A DNA stretch of 64,000 nt from Aliiroseovarius salicola (GTDB lineage Bacteria; Pseudomonadota; Alphaproteobacteria; Rhodobacterales; Rhodobacteraceae): positions 1 through 64,000 of the forward strand of contig NZ_JAQIIO010000008.1 in NCBI RefSeq assembly GCF_027891095.1, written 5' to 3'. Position numbers and translations under genes: made by a program. Each line of letters begins with the position of its first letter. Positions within the stretch are counted from its first letter, which is position 1. This document shows, piece by piece, positions 45,481 to 55,549 of this stretch. Under the pieces are notes generated by a model. That model saw only the letters and a program-made list of their open reading frames with translations. It searched no databases and was not told where the DNA came from.

Positions 45481-46197
45481 ATGAGTTTCAAGGGATATGG
45501 GGTGTTCGCCGGGCAGCACAAGAGGGGCCACCTACGCAATTTGACCGGTTTTACCGCTGCTGTGCTGGGCGCTTTGTGCTGGCCAGCAATATCGCACGCA
45601 GAAGAACGAACCATTCTTGCCCTTGGTGATAGCCTGACAGCCGGATACGGGCTGAATCAAGGTGAAGGACTGGTCCCGCAGCTAGAAGGCTGGCTAAGAG
45701 AACAAGGCGCAGATGTTTCCGTCATCAATGCCGGCGTGTCTGGCGATACCACAGCGGGTGGCAAAGCTCGACTAGGCTGGTCTCTCAGCGATGACGTGGA
45801 CATTGTTCTGGTCAATCTTGGTGGCAACGATATGCTCCGTGGTCTGCCCCCAACCGAGACCCACAAAAACCTGGATGCGATCCTGACCGAGCTGAACAAG
45901 CGCGCCTTACCCAGCATTCTCGTACGCGTGCCCGGATCATTGAATTTCGGACCCGCTGAGAAGAAAGCCTATGACGATGCATTCCCTGCACTGGCACAGA
46001 AGCATGGGAGTGCATTCATCCCGAATTTCTTTGGCGCATTGGAGGCCCTGAACGACAATCAAACTGCCATGCAGACGCTGATGCAACCGGACGGGCTTCA
46101 CCCAACGGCCGAGGGGGTTGCCCTGATCGTGGAGGAGATTGGACCAGTCATCCTGCGGGCCACCATGAACGACCTTCAAGAAGATTCCGCACAATAG
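45481..46197 (+). CDS. tesA: TesA-like GDSL esterase/thioesterase
   Basis: A 238-residue secreted SGNH hydrolase. An N-terminal signal peptide (about 40 residues, through WPAISHAEE) is followed by block I LALGDSLTAGYG with the nucleophilic Ser, block III LGGNDMLRG and block V DGLHPTAEG with the catalytic Asp and His. TesA acts in the periplasm as a multifunctional acyl-CoA thioesterase, protease and lysophospholipase. Divergent linkage to ybbAP-type genes is conserved in many proteobacteria. Confidence 0.88.
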   Translation: MSFKGYGVFAGQHKRGHLRNLTGFTAAVLGALCWPAISHAEERTILALGDSLTAGYGLNQGEGLVPQLEGWLREQGADVSVINAGVSGDTTAGGKARLGWSLSDDVDIVLVNLGGNDMLRGLPPTETHKNLDAILTELNKRALPSILVRVPGSLNFGPAEKKAYDDAFPALAQKHGSAFIPNFFGALEALNDNQTAMQTLMQPDGLHPTAEGVALIVEEIGPVILRATMNDLQEDSAQ

Positions 46198-46331
46198 GTC
46201 CCCTCAGGACAGTTACACAGTTAGGCGCTGAAATGGCAATTTGGCGCCAAATGCTTTCACGCACCCGTCTTATTTGCAATTTGCGATTGCTCAACGGGAT
46301 ATTCGGCACCCACCTATCCTTATTGATAGGT

Positions 46332-46384
46332 ATGCCTTAGTTCAGGCATGTGACAAAATTTCCAATACTTTAAAGATTTTGTCA
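46332..46384. promoter_or_regulatory. Inverted repeats upstream of the NarL-type regulator
   Basis: An inverted repeat TGACAAAAT / ATTTTGTCA (46351-46359 and 46376-46384, 16-bp spacer) lies just before the GTG start at 46402. A second perfect 6-bp dyad, ATGCCT/AGGCAT, is at 46332-46349, and CCTATC/GATAGG is just upstream at 46313-46330. The region 46198-46401 has no gene. These are candidate operators. Confidence 0.5.
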
Positions 46385-46401
46385 TAGTAACAGGCCTCAT
46401 T

Positions 46402-47016
46402 GTGAACATTCTACTTGCGGCAGAAACTCCCACGCTGTCCAATCTCATATCTGCTACATTCTCCGAAGTGGCAGACCTGTCGGTAACGCATGTTTCAACC
46501 GCCACAGCCGCCCAAACCAAGTTGGATTCTGCACGGGGTCAGGCCCCAATTGCTCTTGTCGTGCTGGACTACGCCTTGCCCGGTCTATCGGGGTTGAATG
46601 GCGTTCGGCAACTTGCAAAACAACTGCCAAACACACCGATGGTGCTCGTTTTGCGAGGGGGCACGCTGGAGCTGTCTCAGCGCGCACATCGTGCTGGGGC
46701 AAACGGGGTCGTTGCACAAAACCTGCTGCCAGATGATATGAGCAACGCATTGAAGATTGCGCGCAGTGGCCTATTTGTATCGGTGTTTGCCGATGAGCTG
46801 ACCTCTGCAGACAAAGATGCTCTGACCCAATTGTCGGATCGTGAGATGCAAGTCTTAAAAGGCCTGTGTACAGGAATGCAGAACAAGGAAATTGCCCACA
46901 CGTTCTCCATTCAGGAAGTGACCGTCAAAATGCACATGCGATCCATCGTGGGCAAACTGGGGGCAAAAAACCGGACCCATGCTGCGTTGATTGCACGCGA
47001 TCTGGGGCTGGCGTAA
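46402..47016 (+). CDS. NarL/LuxR-type response regulator
   Basis: This 204-residue protein starts at GTG 46402. The receiver-like domain has the phospho-acceptor region VVLDYALPGLSGLNGV with an Asp in the expected place, but the usual N-terminal acidic pair is missing (ILLAAETPTL instead of a DD motif), so phosphorylation may be altered. A LuxR helix-turn-helix follows (LSDREMQVLKGLCTGMQNKE, then IAHTFSIQEVTVKMHMRSI). No sensor kinase is adjacent. It stands alone between tesA and the convergent ccoS. Confidence 0.78.
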   Translation: MNILLAAETPTLSNLISATFSEVADLSVTHVSTATAAQTKLDSARGQAPIALVVLDYALPGLSGLNGVRQLAKQLPNTPMVLVLRGGTLELSQRAHRAGANGVVAQNLLPDDMSNALKIARSGLFVSVFADELTSADKDALTQLSDREMQVLKGLCTGMQNKEIAHTFSIQEVTVKMHMRSIVGKLGAKNRTHAALIARDLGLA

Positions 47017-47020
47017 CGGG

Positions 47021-47182
47021 TCACTCTTCCGGCGGCTGATCGTCCCACCGATCCGACAGAATCCTCTGACTGTTGCCATCCGGGTCGTCGTATTGCTCGT
47101 TCTTCAGTGTCCAGAAAAACGCCGCAAGCCCTGCCGCGCCCAAAAGCAGGGAGATCGGGATCAGATAGACCAGAACATTCAT
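47021..47182 (-). CDS. ccoS: cbb3 oxidase assembly protein CcoS
   Basis: A 53-residue protein starting MNVLVYLIPISLLLGAAGLA, with one membrane helix, then FFWTLKNEQYDDPDGNSQRI and a short acidic tail, which is the CcoS pattern. The QYDD element is typical of the family. CcoS is needed for cofactor insertion into the cbb3 oxidase. It is the last gene of ccoG-ccoH-ccoI-ccoS, 4 bp after ccoI, and it is short enough to be missed by simple ORF calls. Confidence 0.88.
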   Translation of the reverse strand: MNVLVYLIPISLLLGAAGLAAFFWTLKNEQYDDPDGNSQRILSDRWDDQPPEE

Positions 47183-47186
47183 GACA

Positions 47187-49382
47187 TCAGCCTTTCTTCA
47201 GGCGCAGTGCATTCACGCTGACTGTAATCGAAGACAGCGACATGGCCAAGGCGGCGGCAAGCGGCGTTGCAAGGCCGATCAAGGCAATCGGAATGGCCAC
47301 AGCGTTGTAAGCCGCTGCAATGCCGAAGTTTTCCTTGATCCGCCGGGTGGCCGATTTCGCAAGCACCGTCGAGCGCCCCAGCGGCTCCATTGACTGGCCC
47401 AGCAGCACAATATCTGACACCACCCGTGCAGCTTCCAGCGCGGATGCTGGTGAGATTGACACATGGGCCGCGGCCAGTGCGGCGGTATCGTTCAGCCCGT
47501 CACCCACCATCAGAACCTTCTTGCCCGACTTGCCCAGACGCGCCACATATTCAGCCTTGTCTTCCGGCAGCTTGTCGGCATGCCAGTCGGAAATGCCCAC
47601 ACGACCCGCCAGTTCTCCGACTGCGGCGGGCACGTCACCCGAGACAAGCGTGATCCCCATGCCCTGCGCGGTCAACGCGACAATCGCCTCTTCCACGCCT
47701 TCGCGCAGATTGTCAGAAAAGGTAAAGGCCACCGGGCGGGCGCCCGAAACCGACAGATAGGTGGCAGTTTGTCCGACGGCATTGGCACCCAGCCATTCTG
47801 CGCGCCCAAGGCGCACGGTTTTTTCGCCCCATTTGCCTTCGATGCCTTTGCCCGGCACCTCATACACTTTGGTGATTTCGGCGGGGGTGATCCCTTTGGC
47901 ACGGGCCGCCTGTGTCAGCGAAGCGGCAAGCGGATGGCTAGAGCCTTCTGCCAGCGCAAGCGCGACCCGAAGATCCTGATCACGATGCTTGTCGATCCCA
48001 TCCATCACCGGCTTGCCCTGCGTGAGCGTCCCGGTTTTGTCGAATACCACATGATCCACTTCAGCTAGGCGTTCCATTGCGGTCGCGGATTTCAGAAGCA
48101 TCCCTTGCTTGAAAAGGGTACCTGATGCCGCAGTCGTCACGGCAGGCACAGCGAGGCCCAGAGCGCAGGGGCATGTGATGATCAACGTCGCCACCGCAAT
48201 ATTCATGGCCATACGCCAATCACCGCCTGAATACCAAACCCAGAATAGGAAGGCGGCAAAAGCCAGAATATGCACCACAGGCGCGTAGATGGCAGCGGCC
48301 TTGTCAGCAAGGGATGTATAGCGGTTGCGCGCCGTTTCCGCGATGGCAACCAGATCTGCCATGCGATGCAGCGAACTGTCCTTTCCCGCCGCCGTCACCC
48401 GCACGGTAAGCGGGCCGGTCAGGTTAACTTCGCCAGTCGAAACGATCGTATCCGGTCCGGCTGCAACCGGCAGGCTTTCTCCGGTCAGAAGGGCGCGATC
48501 AAGCTCGCTTTCACCTGTCAGAACAATCCCATCGACGGGCACACGGGAACCGGGCACCACACGCACGATGTCACCGGGGGTAAGATCGGACACGGCCACC
48601 TGCTCATCACCTGCATCCGTAACCCGGGCAGCTCGTGGAACTTCGAGGGCTGCAAGCTCCTCCGCCGCAGAGCGCGCAACAGAACGGGTACGATAGTCAA
48701 GGTAACGCCCTGCCAGCAGGAAGAAGGTCAGCGACAACGCCGCATCGAAATAAGCATGTCGACCTGACAGCATCGTTTCGTATATCGACATCGCCACAGC
48801 CAGAATGATCGCCAGCGAAATTGGCACATCCATGTTAAGCCGCCCGACCCGCAACGCGGACCACGCTGAGCGGAAGAAGACCTGGCTTGAGAAAGCCACG
48901 GTCGGGATCGCGATGGCAGCGGAAATCCAATGGAACAGATCACGTGTGGCATCAGACGCGCCTGACCAGACGGCAACACTCAGGAGCATCACGTTCATCA
49001 TGGCAAAACCCGCCACGCCCAATCGCATCAACAAGTCTTTGCCCTGCTTGTCGGTGGCCGTGGAACGGAGTTGGCTGGGGTCAAGTTCGTAAGCTTCGAA
49101 ACCGATACCCGTCAGATAGGCGGCCAGATCCTCGGCCTCGATCTCGGGGTCAGCCTCGACCGTGGCGCGTTTCAGGGTCAGGTTCACCCTTGCCTGACGC
49201 ACGCCGGTTTGGGTCGCCAAACCTGCCTCAACCCCTGCGATACAGGCTGCGCAATAGATTTGCGGAAGGGACAGCAAAATGCGCTTTGCTTCCATCCCAT
49301 TGCCCGCTTGCCCCTTGCCCGCTTGCGCATTAGCAAGAGGGGCGGCATCACAGGCTGGGCAGGCAGAAATTGGCGTGGACAT
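47187..49382 (-). CDS. ccoI: Copper-translocating P-type ATPase of cbb3 assembly
   Basis: A 731-residue P1B-type ATPase. It has an N-terminal Cys-rich head (ISACPACDAAP), a heavy-metal domain with YCAACIAGVEAG, the membrane metal site CPCALGLAVP, the phosphorylated DKTGTLTQGKP, and the hinge VGDGLNDTAALAAAHVSIS. CcoI-type pumps move copper out of the cytoplasm to supply the cbb3 copper centre. The ATG at 49382 follows GAGGTCC. It sits in the order ccoGHIS, which supports the assembly role over general copper resistance. Confidence 0.92.
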   Translation of the reverse strand: MSTPISACPACDAAPLANAQAGKGQAGNGMEAKRILLSLPQIYCAACIAGVEAGLATQTGVRQARVNLTLKRATVEADPEIEAEDLAAYLTGIGFEAYELDPSQLRSTATDKQGKDLLMRLGVAGFAMMNVMLLSVAVWSGASDATRDLFHWISAAIAIPTVAFSSQVFFRSAWSALRVGRLNMDVPISLAIILAVAMSIYETMLSGRHAYFDAALSLTFFLLAGRYLDYRTRSVARSAAEELAALEVPRAARVTDAGDEQVAVSDLTPGDIVRVVPGSRVPVDGIVLTGESELDRALLTGESLPVAAGPDTIVSTGEVNLTGPLTVRVTAAGKDSSLHRMADLVAIAETARNRYTSLADKAAAIYAPVVHILAFAAFLFWVWYSGGDWRMAMNIAVATLIITCPCALGLAVPAVTTAASGTLFKQGMLLKSATAMERLAEVDHVVFDKTGTLTQGKPVMDGIDKHRDQDLRVALALAEGSSHPLAASLTQAARAKGITPAEITKVYEVPGKGIEGKWGEKTVRLGRAEWLGANAVGQTATYLSVSGARPVAFTFSDNLREGVEEAIVALTAQGMGITLVSGDVPAAVGELAGRVGISDWHADKLPEDKAEYVARLGKSGKKVLMVGDGLNDTAALAAAHVSISPASALEAARVVSDIVLLGQSMEPLGRSTVLAKSATRRIKENFGIAAAYNAVAIPIALIGLATPLAAALAMSLSSITVSVNALRLKKG

Positions 49383-49406
49383 ATCGGACCTCAATCAGCT
49401 CTGCCG

Positions 49407-49892
49407 TCAATTCCGGGCAATGTAGATGGGAATGCGTTGCTGGAAGGCAGTCCCGTCCATTGCCTGAATATTCACCCGCAGGTTCCAGTTTCCGAAATCT
49501 AACTGACCGACATTTGCGCGGTAATCACCTGTAGCAGACTGGCTGAATGCGGGCTCCTGATCATCCTTCACATGCGTTGCACGGCCAAAAATCGCATAAA
49601 TCGACTTCACCTCGACTGGGATGCCATCTGCGTCTCGGATCCCGAGCACGAGAGTTTCTCCATCCACCTTGGCCTCAACATCCCAACCCAACCCCACTTG
49701 AGCCGATTTCAGCTGATCAAACTGCTGACTGGCCACATAGGAGTTGTCGGTCTCAAGCCCGGGAAACGTCCCGATTGCCGAATAGGCCATGAACAGGTTG
49801 ACCCCGATGATCAGGGCAAACGCCGATACGGTGATCGCCAGCACATGCTTGCCGGTGAGTTCGAATTCTTTCTTTTCCGTCTTGTCACTCAT
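49407..49892 (-). CDS. ccoH: cbb3 oxidase assembly protein CcoH (FixH)
   Basis: A 161-residue protein with one membrane helix (ELTGKHVLAITVSAFALIIG, then NLFMAYSAIGTFPGLE) and a periplasmic domain of about 115 residues. The pattern matches FixH, which interacts with CcoN and CcoP during assembly of the oxidase. It lies between ccoG and ccoI as usual; a 98-bp gap separates it from ccoG. Confidence 0.9.
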   Translation of the reverse strand: MSDKTEKKEFELTGKHVLAITVSAFALIIGVNLFMAYSAIGTFPGLETDNSYVASQQFDQLKSAQVGLGWDVEAKVDGETLVLGIRDADGIPVEVKSIYAIFGRATHVKDDQEPAFSQSATGDYRANVGQLDFGNWNLRVNIQAMDGTAFQQRIPIYIARN

Positions 49893-49990
49893 CTGTTCGC
49901 GCCTTTTCAGAGTGTGCTGGGCGTCCCCTTAGGAGCCCCCAGCGAGTTTCTATCATGTTCCGGGCCACAATGCCCGGCAATGTCGACCGC

Positions 49991-51403
49991 TTACTTTCCG
50001 CGCCCGTTAAACACTGTATCCAAGTGAGCCCGGTCACCGGTCACACCATCCACGATCCACAGACGGATCTCGGTGCGATCCTTGCGGGCCGCTTCCGATC
50101 CCGGAGGGGCCACCACATAGACCCGTTGCTTGGCTTCGGTGTCGGGTTCCGCTACGACCACAAGTTTGTCCGAACCTTCCAATTCGATCTTCAGATCTGA
50201 GCCGAGCGGCAGAGCGAAATAATAAGGCCATTCCTCTCCGTGACGGTTGCGCACGCCTACGTCGTAGGTGTTGCGAATAGCGCCGTCGGACAGGGTCACA
50301 TAGGTTGGATTGCGCACCGGGCGAATGGTCACATCCACTGCGGGACGCACAAAAAGTGCTACAGTCAAGCCAACTCCCACCAAAGCCCAGAGCGAGGTAT
50401 AGAGAATAGTGCGCGGACGCAGGAGGTGCTTCATGACCGGGACCTTGGCATGTCCCGCCCGTTCTTTCGCCTCGTCTTTCCAAGCAAGATAATCGATCAG
50501 GCCGCGATCCTTACCAACCTTGTCCATCATTTCGTCACAGGCATCGATGCAGAGGCCGCAGGTGATGCATTCCATCTGCTGACCATCGCGAATGTCGATT
50601 CCCATCGGGCAGACATTCACACAGGCATTACAGTCGATACAGTCGCCAAGGTCGTCCCGCTGTTTTCCCCTACCACGTGGTTCGCCGCGCCAATCGCGAT
50701 AGGCGATGGTAATCGTGTCCTCGTCCATCATCGCGGCTTGAATACGCGGCCATGGGCAGGCGTAAATGCACACCTGCTCGCGGGCGATCCCGCCAAAGAA
50801 GAAGGTCGTCGCTGTCAAAACCAGAACCGTGGAATAGGCCATCGGATGGGCCTGACCGATGACTAGATCCATCAGCAGCGTTGGAGCATCGGCAAAATAG
50901 AATACCCAGGCACCACCGGTCGCCACAGCGATCAAGGTCCACAACACGAATTTCACCAGACGTTTACGGAGTTTCTCACCGTTCCACTTCTGGCGATGAA
51001 GACGCAGGCGCGCATTGCGATCGCCTTCTACCCAACGCTCCACAAGAATGAAGAGGTCGGTCCATACGGTCTGTGGACAGGCATAGCCGCACCAGACACG
51101 CCCGGCAGCAGACGTGAACAGGAACAGACCAAGCCCCGCCATGATCAGCAGACCGGCGATAAAGTAAAACTCGTGCGGCCAGATCTCGATCCAGAAGAAG
51201 AAGAAGCGGCGGTTCGCCATATCCACCAGAATAGCCTGATCCGGCAGATTGGGACCACGGTCCCAGCGAATCCATGGAGCGAAATAATAAATCCCAAGGG
51301 TGACCGCCATGATCCACCATTTGAGGCTGCGGAAAAATCCTTTCACCCTTTTCGGGAAAACTGGTTCACGTGGGGCGTAGAGCTGTTCCGGTGTATCTGA
51401 CAT
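49991..51403 (-). CDS. ccoG: cbb3 oxidase accessory ferredoxin-like protein CcoG (RdxA/FixG)
   Basis: A 470-residue membrane protein with about five membrane segments. The first has a cysteine motif at GYACPQTVWTDLF, and two ferredoxin clusters are at CIDCNACVNVCPMGID and CITCGLCIDACDE. The C-terminal periplasmic Ig-like domain follows. Known CcoG proteins reduce copper for the cbb3 site. A perfect FNR box (51466) lies 63 bp upstream, so it is probably induced at low oxygen. Confidence 0.93.
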   Translation of the reverse strand: MSDTPEQLYAPREPVFPKRVKGFFRSLKWWIMAVTLGIYYFAPWIRWDRGPNLPDQAILVDMANRRFFFFWIEIWPHEFYFIAGLLIMAGLGLFLFTSAAGRVWCGYACPQTVWTDLFILVERWVEGDRNARLRLHRQKWNGEKLRKRLVKFVLWTLIAVATGGAWVFYFADAPTLLMDLVIGQAHPMAYSTVLVLTATTFFFGGIAREQVCIYACPWPRIQAAMMDEDTITIAYRDWRGEPRGRGKQRDDLGDCIDCNACVNVCPMGIDIRDGQQMECITCGLCIDACDEMMDKVGKDRGLIDYLAWKDEAKERAGHAKVPVMKHLLRPRTILYTSLWALVGVGLTVALFVRPAVDVTIRPVRNPTYVTLSDGAIRNTYDVGVRNRHGEEWPYYFALPLGSDLKIELEGSDKLVVVAEPDTEAKQRVYVVAPPGSEAARKDRTEIRLWIVDGVTGDRAHLDTVFNGRGK

Positions 51404-51465
51404 CGACAGGGTCCTGTCCTGAAAATCGTGCTTTCTGTGATTAAGAATTATTCCACATCCGAACC

Positions 51466-51479
51466 TTGATGTGGATCAA
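51466..51479. promoter_or_regulatory. FNR box upstream of ccoG
   Basis: TTGATGTGGATCAA is a perfect match to the FNR/FnrL consensus TTGAT-N4-ATCAA. It is 63-76 bp before ccoG, consistent with activation of ccoGHIS at low oxygen by the FnrL gene at 56430. Confidence 0.85.
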
Positions 51480-51730
51480 GATTTTTGGAATTCCTTCACG
51501 CGTTCATCTATATAAGCAATTGTATTTACTATATATTACAAAATGTCGCGGTGCCAACTCGTCGCAGCCAGTCAAAAGGCCGCACCCTGAAACGATCAAT
51601 CAAACAACATATCATGGTGGTCCACCGCAATTTTCTCATTCGCCATGTCTGTTTGATGATGAACCGAACAACACGCGCTCGGATATCAACCGCTGTCAGC
51701 CCAAAGCGCCCCAGACAAGCCCCCACAAAG
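51480..51730. other. Gap between ccoP and ccoG
   Basis: No gene is supported. AT-rich sequence upstream of the FNR box, with short low-complexity open frames on both strands that lack ribosome sites. The ccoP terminator lies at its right end. Confidence 0.5.
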
Positions 51731-51733
51731 GAA

Positions 51734-51760
51734 AAGGCCCGGACCGATGGTCCGGACCTT
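51734..51760 (-). terminator. Terminator after ccoP
   Basis: Arms AAGGCCCGGACC and GGTCCGGACCTT around GAT. On the minus strand the one mismatch is a G-U pair, and a TTTTCC tail follows. It ends ccoNOQP. Confidence 0.85.
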
Positions 51761-51861
51761 TCTATATGAAGGCACCGATCCCGGAGAAACGCGCGAACAG
51801 GATCAGGGATCGGTGCCATACCGGGGAGTGAGGCCCCGGATCTCGAACTGGCCGATGGCTT

Positions 51862-52746
51862 TTATTCGCCACCGCCCAGCTGATGAATATAAGCCGCAAC
51901 AGCATTGATCTGTGCATCGGTCAGCTTGCCTTTCCAGGCAGGCATTACGCCCTTCGGACCAACTGCAACGCTATGTGCGATGTCTTCTTCGCTGCTGCCA
52001 TAAAGCCAGATCGCGTCAGCCAGGTTCGGCGCACCCTGTGCGCGATCCCCGGTGCCGTCTTCGGCATGGCAGGACGAGCAGTTGTCTTCAAACACCACGG
52101 CACCAGCATCAGCCAGAGAGGCGTCTGCATCTGCTTTGGTAGCGGGCGACAGGCTCATTACATAATTCACGACCTGACTGATTTCCTCGTCCGAGAGGTA
52201 ATCGTCACCAAAGGCAGGCATTTCCGAGAAACGGGTATCGTCCTCGAAGTCCGCAGCACGGATGCCATATTGCACAGTGGTCTGGATCTCTTCGATCGCA
52301 CCACCCCACAGCCAGTCATTGTCCAGAAGGTTCGGATAGCCCGATTCCTCTTTGATGCCGTTGGCACCGGCACCGTGACATTGCGAGCAGAAGGTCGCAA
52401 AGGTCGCGCTGCCCGACTGAATGGCATAGTTGTGCAAGTCCGAACCGCGCTCGAGCGTGGTCAGATCCGCGGCAGCCAGCTGGGTTTCCAATTCGGCGTT
52501 CATGTCCTTGAAGCGCTGAATTTCGTCGGCAACTTCACCACGGGTCGAATACCCCAGATAACCAGCGGTGGCACCTTTCACCAGCGGCCAGGCCGGATAG
52601 GCGATGGTGTACCAGAGACCCCAGATGATGGTGGCATAGAAGATCCAGACCCACCACCGCGGCAGGGGGTTGTTGAACTCCTGAATGCCATCCCATTCAT
52701 GGCCGGTCGTTTCGACCTCTTTCTTCTCTACAGGTTTTTTACTCAT
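51862..52746 (-). CDS. ccoP: cbb3-type cytochrome c oxidase subunit III (dihaem)
   Basis: This 294-residue membrane-anchored dihaem cytochrome c starts [20 protein letters not shown]. After one membrane helix ([20 protein letters not shown]) come two haem-binding motifs, CSQCHG near residue 120 and CSSCHAEDG near residue 210. The methionine ligands lie downstream in each domain. It passes electrons to CcoO and CcoN. It is the last gene of ccoNOQP. Confidence 0.95.
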   Translation of the reverse strand: MSKKPVEKKEVETTGHEWDGIQEFNNPLPRWWVWIFYATIIWGLWYTIAYPAWPLVKGATAGYLGYSTRGEVADEIQRFKDMNAELETQLAAADLTTLERGSDLHNYAIQSGSATFATFCSQCHGAGANGIKEESGYPNLLDNDWLWGGAIEEIQTTVQYGIRAADFEDDTRFSEMPAFGDDYLSDEEISQVVNYVMSLSPATKADADASLADAGAVVFEDNCSSCHAEDGTGDRAQGAPNLADAIWLYGSSEEDIAHSVAVGPKGVMPAWKGKLTDAQINAVAAYIHQLGGGE

Positions 52747-52791
52747 TTGCCGCAACTCCTTGAGCTGAGCGCCGGAAACTGAACCAAGGGA

Positions 52792-52971
52792 TCAGTCCCG
52801 GTCACCGGCAGGTTTGTCTTCGTGGCGGAAGGGGATGTTCGCGATGTCGTCATGCACCTTCTTCGAACCGGGGCGGAATGCAAAGATTGCAGCCCCGATG
52901 AAAAACACGAACATCGCGATCAGGAACCAGCTGTCTGCGAAAGCTCGCATAATGCTATAAGTGTCCATCAT
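52792..52971 (-). CDS. ccoQ: cbb3 oxidase small subunit CcoQ
   Basis: A 59-residue protein (MMDTYSIMRAFADSWFLIAM, then FVFFIGAAIFAFRPG and a charged tail) with one membrane helix. GGAG lies five bases before the first of two adjacent ATGs (52971 and 52968); either could be used. CcoQ stabilises the oxidase or protects it from oxygen damage. It sits between ccoO and ccoP, with only 9 bp after ccoO. Confidence 0.9.
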   Translation of the reverse strand: MMDTYSIMRAFADSWFLIAMFVFFIGAAIFAFRPGSKKVHDDIANIPFRHEDKPAGDRD

Positions 52972-52980
52972 CCCTACTCC

Positions 52981-53715
52981 TTACCGGCTTGCGTCAGGCG
53001 TGAAGGTCGAGAAGTCGACCAGAGTGCCCAACATCTGCATGTAAGCGATCAGAGCGTCCATTTCGGACACGCCCGGCGTGCCATCGAAGTTGCGCGCTTG
53101 CGCCTTCGGATAGCGTGCCAACAGGGCGTCGACGTCCGAATTGTCACCGTCCGGATCTGCCTGGCTCAGCCAGTCAGCTTCGGCGTTGGCGATCTGCTCA
53201 TCGGTGTAAGGCACACCAACGATCCGGTTCGTTTCCATCAGGTCACGAACGTATTTCGGCTCGATCATTTTGTCCGCCAGGAAGGCATACGGTGGCATCA
53301 CCGATTCCGGCACAACCGATTGCGGGTCGATCAGGTGGTCTACATGCCACTCATCCGAATAGCGGCCACCCACGCGGGCCAGGTCAGGACCTGTCCGCTT
53401 GGAGCCCCACTGGAACGGGTGGTCATACTGGCTTTCAGCAGCCAGTGAATAGTGACCATAACGCTCCACCTCGTCACGCATCGGACGGATCATCTGCGAG
53501 TGGCAGACATAGCAGCCTTCGCGGATATAGATGTTCCGACCCTCAAGCTCGAGCGGTGAGTAGGGGCGCACGCCTTCCACATCCTCGATTGTGTTTTCGA
53601 GGTAGAAGAGCGGTGCGATCTCTACGATACCACCCACGGTGACAACCAGAAGGCTACCGACCAGAAGAAGCGTTGCGTTCTTTTCAATAACGCCGTGTTT
53701 GTCGAGAATTCCCAT
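52981..53715 (-). CDS. ccoO: cbb3-type cytochrome c oxidase subunit II (monohaem)
   Basis: A 244-residue membrane-anchored cytochrome c, starting [20 protein letters not shown], with one membrane helix and the haem site [15 protein letters not shown] near residue 70. The methionine ligand is probably in MPPYAFL. It is the electron entry subunit paired with CcoN. It follows ccoN after 14 bp. Confidence 0.95.
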   Translation of the reverse strand: MGILDKHGVIEKNATLLLVGSLLVVTVGGIVEIAPLFYLENTIEDVEGVRPYSPLELEGRNIYIREGCYVCHSQMIRPMRDEVERYGHYSLAAESQYDHPFQWGSKRTGPDLARVGGRYSDEWHVDHLIDPQSVVPESVMPPYAFLADKMIEPKYVRDLMETNRIVGVPYTDEQIANAEADWLSQADPDGDNSDVDALLARYPKAQARNFDGTPGVSEMDALIAYMQMLGTLVDFSTFTPDASR

Positions 53716-53729
53716 TGGTCCTTCCCTCC

Positions 53730-55331
53730 TTATTCAGCCGGTGCCGCTTGGGCGTCGCCTGCTGCTTCAGCAGCCGGTGCACGCTTAACGGTCATCCAGA
53801 GGTTGTAGCACATGATCAATGCACCAGAGAGGAACATCACACCACCCAGGCCACGCACCACATACATCGGGAACTTGGCGGCTACGGTGTCGGCGAACGA
53901 GTTCACCAGGAAGCCTTGCGCATCAACTTCGCGCCACATCAGGCCTTCGAGGATCCCAGTCACCCACATCGATGCGGCGTAGAGCACGATACCGATGGTG
54001 GCGAGCCAGAAGTGCCAGCTAACCAGTTTGTTGCTGTAAAGACCTGCGCGGCCCCACAGACGGGGAACGAGGAAGTAGAGCATCCCGAAGGTGATCATGC
54101 CGTTCCAACCAAGCGCACCGGAGTGCACGTGACCAATGGTCCAGTCGGTGTAGTGGCTGAGCGAGTTCACGGCGCGGATCGACATCATCGGACCTTCGAA
54201 GGTCGACATGCCATAGAAACCGATCGACACAACCATCATGCGGATCACCGGGTCGGTGCGCAGTTTGTCCCAAGCGCCTGACAGGGTCATCAGACCATTG
54301 ATCATGCCACCCCACGAAGGCATCCACAGGATGACCGAGAAAACCATGCCAAGGGTCGACGCCCAATCCGGCAGTGCCGTGTAGTGCAGGTGGTGCGGAC
54401 CAGCCCAGATATACAGGAAGATCAGCGCCCAGAAGTGGATGATCGACAGTTTGTATGAGAAGACCGGACGTTCAGCCTGTTTTGGAACGAAGTAGTACAT
54501 CATGCCCAAGAAGCCCGCGGTCAGGAAGAAGCCCACGGCGTTGTGGCCATACCACCACTGTGTCATGGCGTCCTGCACACCAGCGAAGAGCTGAACCGAT
54601 TTCGAACCGAAGATCGACACCGGAACCGACAGGTTGTTCACAACGTGCAGCATGGCGACGGTGACAATGAACGACAGCAGGAACCAGTTGGCCACGTAAA
54701 TATGCGGCTCTTTCCGCTTCATCAACGTGCCCAAGAAGACCAGAAGGAATGCGACCCACACAACCGTCAGCCAGAGGTCTACATACCATTCTGGTTCAGC
54801 ATATTCCTTGCCGTGCGTCGCACCCAACAGATAGCCGGTGGCCGCCAGAAGGATCACAATCTGGTATCCCCAGAACACAAACCAGCCCAGGTTCCCACCC
54901 CAGAGCCGCGCACCAGAGGTACGTTGCACGATATAGAAGGACGCCGTGATAAGTGCTGTCCCGCCAAAGGCAAAAATAACCGCTGAAGTGTGCAGCGGAC
55001 GCAGACGTCCGAAATTCAAGTAACCTTCAGCCCAAGAAAAGTTGAGGCTCGGAAAGGCCAGCTGGAACGCGATGAACGTCCCCACCAGAAAACCAACGAC
55101 ACCCCAAAAGGCGGTCAGCGCGGCGCCCACACGCACGGGCCCATCCATATATCCTGTTTCAACGACTTTCGGTTCGCCCACTTTCTTAAGTGAGTAAACG
55201 AAAAGCCCTACCGCGATTAATGTCACCAAGATGGCGTGCACCTGGTACGCTACGTCGCGGGCATAGCTAGCGGCAATGGCGGCCAAAAGTGCAACAAGGC
55301 CGTACACCACCAATTTTAGGTAATCCCACAT
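53730..55331 (-). CDS. ccoN: cbb3-type cytochrome c oxidase catalytic subunit I
   Basis: A 533-residue haem-copper oxidase core with twelve or more membrane segments. The histidine ligands for haem b, haem b3 and CuB appear in [36 protein letters not shown], and the pair in [14 protein letters not shown]; the loop [17 protein letters not shown] supplies the remaining ligands. The start at 55331 follows GAAGGGAC; longer starts add poorly supported residues. cbb3 oxidases allow respiration at very low oxygen. The divergent uspA gene and two FNR boxes share its promoter region. Confidence 0.95.
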   Translation of the reverse strand: MWDYLKLVVYGLVALLAAIAASYARDVAYQVHAILVTLIAVGLFVYSLKKVGEPKVVETGYMDGPVRVGAALTAFWGVVGFLVGTFIAFQLAFPSLNFSWAEGYLNFGRLRPLHTSAVIFAFGGTALITASFYIVQRTSGARLWGGNLGWFVFWGYQIVILLAATGYLLGATHGKEYAEPEWYVDLWLTVVWVAFLLVFLGTLMKRKEPHIYVANWFLLSFIVTVAMLHVVNNLSVPVSIFGSKSVQLFAGVQDAMTQWWYGHNAVGFFLTAGFLGMMYYFVPKQAERPVFSYKLSIIHFWALIFLYIWAGPHHLHYTALPDWASTLGMVFSVILWMPSWGGMINGLMTLSGAWDKLRTDPVIRMMVVSIGFYGMSTFEGPMMSIRAVNSLSHYTDWTIGHVHSGALGWNGMITFGMLYFLVPRLWGRAGLYSNKLVSWHFWLATIGIVLYAASMWVTGILEGLMWREVDAQGFLVNSFADTVAAKFPMYVVRGLGGVMFLSGALIMCYNLWMTVKRAPAAEAAGDAQAAPAE

Positions 55332-55437
55332 TATTCGTCCCTTCGTCATTGTCATACAACGCCCCCGCCCCCCCAAAATTGGGCTCGGAGACATTTTTCG
55401 ACTGATGTCGGTTTGGACCTATCCCCTACGGCCTACC

Positions 55438-55451
55438 TTGATCCATGTCAA
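55438..55451. promoter_or_regulatory. FNR box 1 between ccoN and uspA
   Basis: TTGATCCATGTCAA matches the FNR consensus with one substitution in the right half. It is 107-120 bp before the ccoN start. Confidence 0.8.
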
Positions 55452-55482
55452 AACTGTCGCAGCACGCCGGATTTCCAGTGCC

Positions 55483-55496
55483 TTGACCCATGTCAA
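55483..55496. promoter_or_regulatory. FNR box 2 between ccoN and uspA
   Basis: TTGACCCATGTCAA is a palindromic half-variant of the FNR box (TTGAC-N4-GTCAA) and lies 54-67 bp before uspA and 45 bp from box 1. One box for each direction is likely. Confidence 0.8.
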
Positions 55497-55549
55497 TGCG
55501 TCGCACGCCCCCCAATGTGCAATCTGAAGTAAAGAATTCGGAGCGCCCC

